This document shows positions 56,001-64,000 of a DNA stretch of 64,000 bases, piece after piece. Origin of the DNA: Pseudomicrostroma phylloplanum (lineage: Eukaryota; Basidiomycota; Exobasidiomycetes; Microstromatales); NCBI GenBank assembly GCA_039545275.1, contig BCHS01000003.1:806001-870000 (forward strand), in the 5' to 3' direction. A model generated the notes under the pieces. That model was not told the origin of the DNA. It saw nothing but the letters and a program-made list of their open reading frames with translations, and did no database searches. The position numbers and the translations under genes are program-made. Within the stretch, counting starts at the first letter, position 1. Each line of letters opens with the position of its first letter.

Positions 56001-57258
56001 CGGCCGAGTGTGCCAGGAATGAAGAGGCCTTTGCAGCGATAACCCCTCGAGGCGAGGCATTGGCTTCGCAGCGGCACAAAGGACACCGAACACCTTCCGC
56101 AAACCTGGGCCTTGCTTTCCACATCCAGCCAGACTAGACTAGAGATCCCGTAGGCGGAGCGCGGGGAACCAATCTTGTAAAGGTGCATTCTTCAACGAGT
56201 GTTACTCTGAGCCTCAACTCCGTGGCGAGCGTCGGATAGGTACGCTTGACACTGCGCTGATCTCGGGCGTGTAGCTTCTGCCCTAATTAGGCTCGAGTGT
56301 GACTGACGGTCTTTCACAACGGCAATTGGACTACTATCCTTGGCTTCAACCACTTCGGGTAGCACGTATGCATCCAGTCACCTGTTGCTCATTGCGGCGG
56401 AGAAATGGCGGAGAGCGAGTGAGGGGCTTTGGTCAGCCTTCAGTGGTGCGGCACGCATGTACAATCAACAAGTAAGGGTCTTGGCCCTTCGCTTGACCAC
56501 AAAGTCAGAATTTGGTACACAGCACGATCACCTCGCCTAAGGGGGTGGAGCGAGTCCGATACTCTAAGCGAGACAGCAAGTGGGGAGGGTACGAAGCCTT
56601 GCTTTTCCCACGCGCCTTGCCGAACCCCTCTCTTTGTCACCCCTGGCTGACTACCTCGGCAATGGCAATGGTGCTAATGATGCTTGTGGGTTGGCGGCGA
56701 GCTAGCGTAAAGGCGAGTGCGTGGGTCGGAGGCGTGAGAGCGGACCTTGCTACTTCATTCTCACGCTGGGTAACAGGAAGGACAAAACGAAGCCAGACTC
56801 CTCGACGGTGATCGACGAGAGTGGGGAGATTGAATGTTGAGCCACCCTCTCTGTACCACAAGTCTAGCTTTCGGCGCATTGACACTATCAGCTTCAGGGT
56901 GACGCCCACTTACGCCTACCTCGAGCGTGGGAATTGCATGTTGTACTCTGCCCTTCCTCTTCTCAGCTGGCGTTTGGTAGTGGTCTAGACTTACGTAGGC
57001 GACCTTTACGCCTTCGTTGTCATGGTAAAGCTCGCGCCTTCACTGGCTCTGCGTAAAGGGAGCAGTGTTAACAGGTCCTTCACAACCCACGCCCGCTGAA
57101 TGCGAGGCGCACGCTTGCGGGCGTTGACTTCAGCGTTGAGGCGCGGCACGTTTCAGTCTTCATTTAGCTCGACCGATTCAGGGACTATTCCAGGGGGGTT
57201 CAGTGAGGGTGTCAGGGTGCCTCCCGCGGGGAGGTACGGTTGTCCTTGCGCCGCCTCG
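53053..57258. other. 4.2-kb gene-poor interval
   Basis: The largest stretch here without a recognisable gene. The first 500 bp or so should hold the promoter and leader of the cyclin. The rest has only short, domain-free ORFs on both strands, no tRNA, 5S or transposon signature that I can see, and an (ACGC)n run at about 54376-54394. A minus-strand ORF at 56637-56909 (90 codons) is the most protein-like piece, but I recognise nothing in it. A long leader, a noncoding RNA, a centromere-like or decayed region, or a fast-evolving gene with many introns are all possible. Confidence 0.5.
54376..54394. repeat. (ACGC)n short tandem repeat
   Basis: About four to five ACGC units inside the gene-poor interval. 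Confidence 0.7.
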
Positions 57259-57782
57259 TCACTCACACCAGCCATAGCGTACGAGAGAGACTCGATACGT
57301 TCCACCAGAGCCTGGCCTCGTCGAGGTGTCGACGCCTGCCCCAACAGCATCCGTCACCTCGACGCCTTCTGTGAGATCGACACCAAGAGAATCTGCGTGA
57401 GCTCTGATCTGTGTCGTGCGTAGCGACTTTGCTCATTTCCCACACACCTTCTCTTAGCCTTTGCGCTTGTCTGTTGGCTCCCTCGCCGCCGTCCCCTCGA
57501 TCAGAGATTGCGCCGGACGAGGAGATCACCCTCTGCCATGGCACGCTTGGGTCTTGCAGGAACTTCAGAGCCGCCCCGACCATCCTTGAATGTCTAGGGG
57601 AGCCAGCCAGACGTGCGATATGACCATAGCTGGTGACATGGCCGTGAGGGATCATACGCGTGATCTCGTAGACTTTCGCTAGGCACGAGAAAGAGAGCTA
57701 GAGCGTAAGGACATGAGGTTCCCGCCAACTCACGCGGGTACCTCTGCTCACCATGAAATTCGGCCGCATTGACAGACGTCAT
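57259..57782 (-). CDS. ATL1: Alkyltransferase-like protein ATL1
   Basis: Non-enzymatic relative of O6-alkylguanine-DNA alkyltransferase that binds O6-alkylguanine, flips the base and hands the lesion to nucleotide-excision repair; 123 residues. Three exons: 57782-57752, 57678-57448 and 57368-57259. Introns are 73 and 79 nt, and the phases agree. Core: AKVYEITRMIPHGHVTSYGHIARLAGSP with the recognition-helix Arg in SPRHSRMVG. The MGMT active site PCHR is replaced by VPWQRVI (TGG codon), the defining Trp of ATL proteins. The C-terminus VSLVRYGWCE matches the usual RWGW-type end. Length is normal for the family (about 110-120). It diverges from the Rab-like gene. Confidence 0.94.
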
Positions 57783-58057
57783 GTTCCGGCTGGATGCTCA
57801 CTCCTTCTGCTGCTCCTGACTCTGCACACTTTGACGTATCTGTCTCGCCCAGCAATCAGCAGATCTTCGATGTGATGGTACGGCGGCCAGACACGGAAAG
57901 GAGGCGCTCGCGGTCGCTTCTCTGCCTCCACACGCGTCGAAACTCATCCTCGCCTCCGCTCGTCATTCCTCTAGATGCACAGACTAGATCCGCTACCTTC
58001 GCAGCGACGCACAGAAGCAGCACTTGGTAGCCCACTGCTACCAGCTCCCCCATTATC
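57783..58057. promoter_or_regulatory. Divergent promoter, ATL1 / Rab-like GTPase
   Basis: 275 bp between the two start codons. No specific element identified. Confidence 0.45.
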
Positions 58058-60241
58058 ATGGTCGAAGGCTCTCGCAAGGCCTCCGGCTCTCGCCGCTCTA
58101 AGTCGCGAATGCCATCGGGGAGCTACTCGCCCCTATCCGTTTCACCTTCTTCCTCGGTCGAATCCCTCCTGACAGCTCAGGCCCGACCTCGCCCTCTCAA
58201 GGTCGTCATCATCGGTCCCGCGTCTGTGGGGAAGACGACTCTGCGGCAGCGGTATTTCACTCGGCGCTTTCAGCGGAACTACAAGGCGACTATTGGCACT
58301 GACTTCGAAGCAAAGGTAGTGGAATGCAGGGGCACAGACTGGGGTACTCTAGCCGATGGCAAGAAAGAGGCGCCGAAGAGTACGAAGGGCAAGGCCAGGG
58401 CCACAGACTTCGGAGGCGCCATACCCGAGGACGAAGAAGCAGGCCCATCTCGAAAGATTCTGCTGACCGTATGGGATGTGAGTTCGCATCGGGGGAGTTT
58501 GCCTCAGTCTACTGCTCTCTGAAGTCGCCTCTCCACTTTCCCCCCTTAGACCGCTGGCCAAGAACGTTTCAGAGCCTTGGGCTCCGCCTTCTACAGGGGC
58601 GCCGACGCAGTCATCATCTGCTTCGACGCCTCAGCCGAGTCCGATGTGCAGATTCAACATGATATACAGGAGTGGTATACCGACTTCAAAGACAAATCGG
58701 GCTTGACAGCATCACAGAACCGGCCTTTTTGCTGGGTCGCAGTGGGCTGCAAATCTGATGTCAGAGGAGACGGCGCGGTAGCAAGGCGGCAAGTAAGAGA
58801 GATGCTCAACCGTCTCGTCGCCCGGAGAGGAGGCGATACTGCTGATGGTGGTCTACAGACAGGCGGGGAAGGTCAGGGCGATGAGCCTCCTGCAGATCCG
58901 AAAGACGTACTTTCGCGAGAGGGCATGCATGAGGAAGACGATCGTGATCTTAACCTCGTAGAGCATACTCCCAACGGCGCTGCAAATGGAGGACAAGAGG
59001 AGGCTGCTGAGCATGCGGTAAAATGCGATTCCTTGGAGAACTTCGAAACGGGCGCAAGGCCGGGGGAGAAGGTTAGCAGGGCAGAGATGCAGCTGGGCAG
59101 GGATCCTTCAGCAGACTGTCAAGACAAGGATCATGGTCATCTGCAGACGACAAAGGGTATGATCAGAAGCCGTAGCGACGCGACGGACGCAACAGTTGAC
59201 TCTGTGAAGACTATTCGGGAGAATGCCAAAGGGAAAGGAGGAGACGAGCCTCGACCTTTCCCGAGCTCTTTATCTCCACCACCCGGGAGCAGTCTCGCGG
59301 TACCACCCCGGACACCTCCTTCGAAGAGGAGCTCCCACTTGCAACGCCCTAAGAATGAGCGCGGTGACAGTGATGGTACGGCGCCAGTCGATGTACGATC
59401 GCGCTACGACTCCAACATCTCCATCGGCTCTTCAGCTCACTTGAGCGTCTACCACACCCCGAGGAACTCACAGATGTATGGTACAAGCTCGTCTGCTACA
59501 GAAAACGAAACTGGCTCGCCGCAGGGTACACGCAAGCTTGGTCAGAAATCGTCCGTCAGTACTCTAGGTAAGGATGACGACCATGACCTCGCTCCACAGA
59601 TGGAGGAGGAGCAGCAGCAAGCACCCCGCAGTGGATTGCCTGAACAAGACGAAAGAGGCACTCTCGATTTACTTCCTGCCAAGGTCGAGACGGAAGCCGG
59701 CCCGCAGCCTGCGATTGCAGATTCGCAGGAGACTGGTAGACGAGTCCACAGGCCACGGTCCCTCTCCACAGCTTCGGGGCAGACGCTCGCCGGTGCCAAA
59801 GTCAAGGCGCATCGACAGCTCATTGGCGGCGAAAACACTGAAGGTGAGCTGCAGGCTCCCGTCCGCAAGCACTTGGATGATCTTCCTGCACCACCTCGGC
59901 CGATCCAGGGCTTCTCCCTCTTCTACACTTCTTCCCTCGATGGGACCAATGTGCAGGCCGTCTTTGAGCACATCATTTCCCGTTGCTCAGCCAAGTGGGA
60001 TTGGGACGAGTACACGCATCGCATGGACGAGCTGCATGCAAGACGGCGTAGCAGACTCTTGGCTGGAGGCGCTGGGGTGAGACGAAGAAGGAGTATCTGG
60101 GAGACTCTTCGGTTAACGGGCCGAGGCAGTGGGAAGGGAGCAGGAGGTAGTGACGATGAGGAGGATCGCATGGATGAGGAGATGAGGAGAATGGTGAGAC
60201 TGAGTGATGGGAAGGGGGACGACCGGGGCGGATGCTGCTGA
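58058..60241 (+). CDS. Rab7-like small GTPase with large internal insertion
   Basis: A Ras-superfamily GTPase of 703 residues, over three times the usual Rab length. Exons 58058-58477 and 58550-60241; the 72-nt intron splits the G3 motif D|TAGQERF. G1: GPASVGKTTL. G2 region: YKATIGTDFEAK. After G2, about 40 extra residues (Lys/Ser-rich) separate beta-2 and beta-3. G4 reads VGCKSDV, with Cys in place of the Asn of NKxD. About 380 low-complexity residues (about 213-593) follow before G5, FYTSSLDG, and helix alpha-5. The C-terminus ends GGCC, a double-Cys geranylgeranylation signal, so membrane targeting is expected. Best resemblance is to Rab7/Ypt7 (KATIGTDF, AFYRGADAV). An endosomal or vacuolar role is inferred. 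Confidence 0.87.
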
Positions 60242-60345
60242 TTGGGCTGGAGCTCCTTCGTATCGACCCTCGTCTGTGAGAGCAATGTCAATGTTTATTG
60301 ATCTGGGGACCGCGTGGGCGGCACCCAGCACTACCACGCATCTGC

Positions 60346-60944
60346 TTAAGGCGTCTCAAATTCCACCCCCTCCATCGCCTTGCCCACTTTTGGCTGTTTC
60401 CTGCTAGCGAACTCCCCCTCTCCTCCAAGCATCGCCTCTGCCACGCCTAGCTGCGACGGGTCATTTCCCTTCTGCTCCTCTGTGACTGCCTGTTCACCCT
60501 GAACGAGAGAGTCGTCAAAGTTGGAAGTGACGCCCATGGATTGTTGGATATTCTCTTGCTGCAGCTTGGAGTCTGAGAGGGATTGTTGGGAAGATTGTAG
60601 TTGCTGGGAGGACGGGACAGGAGAGAATCAGTTCCAGACGAGGGCTAGAGAGGCACATTAGGATGAGCAAGACTCACTTGACTCGTGGCCCCTGCCACTT
60701 CTTCAACACTGATGTTGCCCTCCACTAGGGAAGTTGCCAGCTCTGGATTGTCCTTCTTCAGAATCAGGGAGCGTTGTCTCACCGCATCCCGATATTCGTT
60801 GCCAGTGGAAGAGCCGTTGGCCTGGAATATTGCTTCCTCCAGCGAGGATGCCAGTTGCGAGAGATCGGAGGAGCCCGAGGAGGCAGAGGCAGCAAGCGAC
60901 GTCTCTAGGAGCTTGACGGACCTGTTGCGGATATCGTCTGTCAT
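60346..60944 (-). CDS. Small protein with TFIIS central-domain-like fold only
   Basis: 174 residues, two exons: 60944-60678 and 60603-60346, with a 74-nt intron in phase 0. The first exon has the TFIIS middle-domain pattern: IRNRSVKLLETSL, then SLEEAIFQANG, NEYRDAVRQRSLILKKDNPELATSLVEGNISVEEVAG, matching the R...L..AL / IE..IF / Y..R.RS...NLKD..N..L...L.G.I steps. No N-terminal LW domain and no zinc ribbon (no catalytic DE hairpin) are present. The second exon is Gln/Ser/Glu-rich. It may bind Pol II through this domain or be a divergent relative with another role. The start at 60944 follows a stretch with no upstream in-frame ATG. It diverges from the GPALPP1-like gene by 227 bp. Confidence 0.7.
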
Positions 60945-61171
60945 ACTAAAGGGCCGAGGGAGGATGTCTTTAATGATGGCAAAGAGGCCCACCTGCTAGA
61001 CTGCTGCAAGACACCAGTGCGGGAGTAGGCTTCCTTGGATTGCGTCTCTCGAGTGGAGGAGGTGCATCGGATCGGAACAAAGTCTGTTCGAGGCATAGAC
61101 TACTTCCGCTCGGCGCCTTCTTCCTGATCCCACACCTACCTTAGCCCACAACGTCTGAGCTGACCGCCAAC
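60945..61171. promoter_or_regulatory. Compact divergent promoter, TFIIS-M protein / GPALPP1-like
   Basis: 227 bp between the two start codons; no TATA element seen. Confidence 0.45.
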
Positions 61172-62640
61172 ATGGCCTCTAGACCCATCCTTGGGCCGTC
61201 CATGCCTCCTGGATACCTCCAGGCTTCTCGCGCTAGCGACGAGGAAGGTGATGACGACGAGATTGGACCGTCGTTGCCTCCTCCGCCCGGAGATGAAGCG
61301 GCAGCGAGGGACGAGAACGGGATGAGCTACGCAGAGCGGACCTTTCTGGAGAGAGAGCAGCGTCAGAGACAGGCTGAGGCAGTGAGTGTTATGCTAATTG
61401 AGCGAGAATTTCGGCAATCGAGAAGGTGGTGACAGACCTGACACTACATCTCCTCTACCTCTTCCAGGACGCGAAAGCAGCACAAGAAGCCGCCAACAAC
61501 AGCCGTCCAGACTGGATGCTCGCACCGCCTCCTTCCTCCTCTCTCTCCTCCCTCCTCCAACCCAATGGCGGCCCTCTCAAGGCACGAGGCTTCTCCCAAA
61601 ACGCCCGCGTTCAAAAGGGCAATTCCGCCGTAGGGGCCAGCGGGGGAGGGGACGAAGGTATGGCCCTCTGGACTGAGACGCCGGAGCAGCGTGTGCAGCG
61701 AATGAAGAACGAAGTCATGGGCTCTGGACCGGCTACGTCCCGCGACTTGGAAGAGGAGAGGAGGAAACGAATGGCGGATTTGAGAGATGCTGAGCTGCAG
61801 GAGAAGGTCAGGAAGCTGGATGGACAGGCTGAGAGGACCAAGTCGCTGCTGGAGCTTCATCAGGAGGAGAGGAGGAAAGAGCTCCTGGACAAGAAGGGAA
61901 AGGGCAGAAGTGGAGAGACAGGTTCTTCATCGGACCGCAAAGGCCTGAGACGTTTGGAGAACCTTGACGGCTCTGAAGATGAGGACCTCCCTAGGAGACA
62001 CAGAGCTGCGTCAGACGAGGAGAGTCAGAGAAGCTCCAGCAGGCGTGAAGGCGACAGCCGCCGGAAAGACCACCATGCAGAGTCTTCGTCCTCAAGACGC
62101 AGAAGGAATAGACGAGGCTCGGATGGAGAAGAAGATTCTGACGAGGAAGATAGGAGGAGACGGCGAGAAGGAAGGAGGCGCAGGGAGAAAGACCGGGACA
62201 GAGATGACGAGGAGGGCCGAAGGAGAAGATCTCGCTCGCGCTCCCGCTCGCCAGAGCGTAGGCACAAACATCGCAGTCGACACGACGAAGACAGGGACGA
62301 GCACCGGCGGCGTCGGGATCGCTCTCGAGAGCGACATCGGGACCATGATCGCAAGTCTTCTTCCCACCACAAGCGAAAACGTCGCCATCGCTCCCCTTCC
62401 TCTTCTCGATCCCCGTCACCTGACGCTCATCGGCGAGACAAGGAGAAGAAAGCTCAACACAAGGCGGAGAAAGAGAAGGAGACAGGCAAAGGTGGAGCTT
62501 CGACGATGATCTGGGACCGCGACAGGGCGATGAGCTTCATCCCGATGATGGACGAGAAGAAGAAGGCGAAGCTGCTCAATGACGCTCGTGGACTGGGTGA
62601 TCGATTCGGTAGCAGCGGCTCTGGCAGCAAGTTCTTGTAA
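61172..62640 (+). CDS. GPALPP1/DUF3752-like RS-rich nuclear protein
   Basis: 460 residues, two exons: 61172-61381 and 61468-62640 (86-nt intron). The N-terminus bears two copies of a GPxLPP-like motif (ILGPSMPPGYL, EIGPSLPPPP), the family hallmark. Then RPDWMLAPP, WTETPEQR and RTKSLLELHQEERRKELL, which match conserved steps of GPALPP1. The middle is a long Arg/Ser/Asp/Glu-rich segment ([15 protein letters not shown]), typical of nuclear-speckle proteins. The tail has MIWDRDRAMSFIPMMDEKKK and ends GSGSKFL. The function of this family is little known; a splicing link is inferred from the RS segment. It converges with NIC96, about 100 bp apart. Confidence 0.86.
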
Positions 62641-62741
62641 GCGTCGATTTGTATTTCAGTGATGCATTGACTGGAGGTGTAGCGATCAGGCCACCACAGC
62701 GACTCTCTTATGCCGTGTCTTCCTTCTGCTTCACCGGCTTC

Positions 62742-64000
62742 TCAGCGGATAAAGGCATCGAGCCTGGTCAGCTGCGCAAAGACGGCCTGCTCGATTCTGA
62801 ATCGCAGCATTCCGGCAAACATCATCAACGACCTTGCCTTGTTCCTAACCTCAGCCAGCCGCGCCTCTTTGCCCTCCCCGGCTCCAGTGCTAGCAATACC
62901 ACTCGTGTTAGAGCTCTTGAGAGATGCGTGGACCTTGTAGAGAATGTCCATCGTCATCAGAAGGAGCTCCGAGAGGTTGCGCCCAACGGACTCGTCAATG
63001 TCCCTGAAGAAAGACTCTGCTCGGCGAGAGATGGAAACGACGTCTCCTGAGAGTGGGAACAGACCCGTAGACTCGATAGACTGCAGGATAGGTGGGAGAT
63101 GATCGAAGGAGGGTCAATCGGGATTGTATGCAGCTGCACGCTCCCTCTGTCCAGCTCTGCAAAGACTTACAGTCAGGCCCTTCTCCATGTCTCCGTTCCT
63201 CACAAAAGCCACAGCCCTCCTTAACTCCAATAGCAGGCGACAAGTCTCCCTCTTCCTAGCCTCCACCCTCCGAATGATATGGTTCTGACCTTCGTAGGTG
63301 TCCAGGATGGCCCTAGCCAACTGCGCCGAGTTCTCGGCAGCAGAAAGATTTGCCTGTGGGTTCAGACTCTCCACGGCATCCGGATCGGAAAGGAACAGCG
63401 AGGCGCCAAGTTCCCTGTTCAGCACAGAGATGACAGTGTCGTACTCCTCTGCCAAGTTGAAGAGAAGGATAGCATCTCGTGTGCGGTGCTCCGCTTCGGA
63501 CTGTGCGGCAGCTGCTCGAACAATCTGCCTGAGGTAGTCCCTCTCATCGGCCATACGCAACAGCCTCAAGTTCTGCTGGATTGCGCCAGGTACCCGAGCA
63601 CCATCCACACGGATGTCCCCGACGAGGTCTGTGTACAATCTCGTCTGACAGACGAGATCCTTGATCGCATCGTAGCACTTCTGACGCTGGTCCTCCTGCG
63701 TTTCTCGAGGCACTGAGCTCTCCACGTTGAGACAGATGAGGTAGAGGTATTCGAGGGCCGATCGCGCATCAGAAGAAGAGAAGAGGCGAATGTGACGAGA
63801 GATGATCCGAGCCAGGTCCATTGAGGGAATCTCTCGGCCAGCAGCATCGACCTCAGTCGTGAGAATCTCCCCACCAACGGCTATTCTGCTGCTCTGCGGG
63901 GAGGGGCACCGCAAGAGACCATAGTAGGCCAGAGTGATGGCGAAGTGCACTGCATCGGCTTGATGTTGGGGTCTTGAGTAGAGGAAAGCCACTGCCCGCT
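62742..64000 (-). CDS. NIC96: Nucleoporin NIC96/Nup93, C-terminal part (5' end outside window)
   Basis: Linker nucleoporin of the inner ring of the nuclear pore complex. About 389 C-terminal residues lie in the window: exon from the window edge to 63171, then 63080-62742; intron 63170-63081 (GTAAGT donor, TGCAG acceptor, phase 0). Helical-solenoid motifs: VHFAITLAYYGLLRCP, LARIISRHIRLFSSSDARSALEYLYLI, VEARKRETCRLLLELRRAVAFVRNGDMEKGLT, SIESTGLFPLSGDVVSISRRAESF, and the conserved end FAGMLRFRIEQ...TRLDAFIR. The upstream exon continues past position 64000, so the N-terminal coiled coil is not seen. Confidence 0.93.

Overview
This window is nuclear DNA of a filamentous or dimorphic fungus, most likely a basidiomycete and probably Ustilaginomycotina (smuts and their relatives). 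The evidence is: 21 spliced eukaryotic protein genes; short GT-AG introns (65-378 nt, most 70-120) with GTGAGT/GTAAGT donors and CTGAC- or CTNAC-like branch sites; GC-rich coding sequence; respiratory complex I plus a cytochrome b5-fused sphingolipid desaturase, which argues against budding yeasts; and a multi-KH protein resembling Khd4 of Ustilago. Every gene assignment here was made by reading translations and splice signals by eye. No database search was run. The lineage is inference.

Layout, left to right: WW-WW-MyTH4-RhoGAP protein (-, 0.35-3.6 kb); multi-KH RNA-binding protein (-, 4.7-9.1); RRP1/Nop52 (+, 10.0-11.4); COX13 (-) and NDUFB2-like (+) back to back (11.7-13.6); delta-8 sphingolipid desaturase (-, 14.6-16.4); PCH2/TRIP13 (+, 17.6-19.8); a protein with an AF4/FMR2-like C-terminal region (-, 20.5-23.5); Puf4-like Pumilio protein (-, 24.9-28.4); HPC2/ubinuclein (-, 29.9-32.5); FAD-dependent amine oxidase (+, 33.8-35.5); WW/FF splicing-elongation factor (-, 35.7-38.5); RPB5 (+, 38.7-39.8); VPS27 (-, 40.0-42.4); RPB1 (+, 43.5-48.9); Pho80/Pcl-type cyclin (-, 50.3-53.1); a 4.2-kb stretch with no recognisable gene; ATL1 (-, 57.3-57.8); an insert-bearing Rab-like GTPase (+, 58.1-60.2); a stand-alone TFIIS central-domain protein (-, 60.3-60.9); GPALPP1-like RS protein (+, 61.2-62.6); and the 3' part of NIC96 (-, 62.7 to the window edge).

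Genes often alternate strand in divergent and convergent pairs, with divergent promoters from about 0.2 to 1.3 kb. This is ordinary core-genome sequence. I see no transposon, CRISPR array, rRNA or convincing tRNA. Several genes fall into themes: Pol II transcription and chromatin (RPB1, RPB5, HPC2, the WW/FF factor, the TFIIS-M protein, the AFF-like protein), post-transcriptional control (multi-KH, Puf4-like), respiration (COX13 and NDUFB2-like sharing one promoter), and membrane traffic (VPS27, Rab-like GTPase).

The points most worth a second look are: a fungal AFF4-like protein that could be an elongation-complex scaffold; a RhoGAP whose arginine finger reads as glutamine; a Rab with an insert of about 380 residues and a CKSD in place of NKxD; an RPB1 CTD with about 20 heptads of which only one is canonical; a TFIIS middle domain alone in a small protein; and the 4.2-kb gene-free interval.
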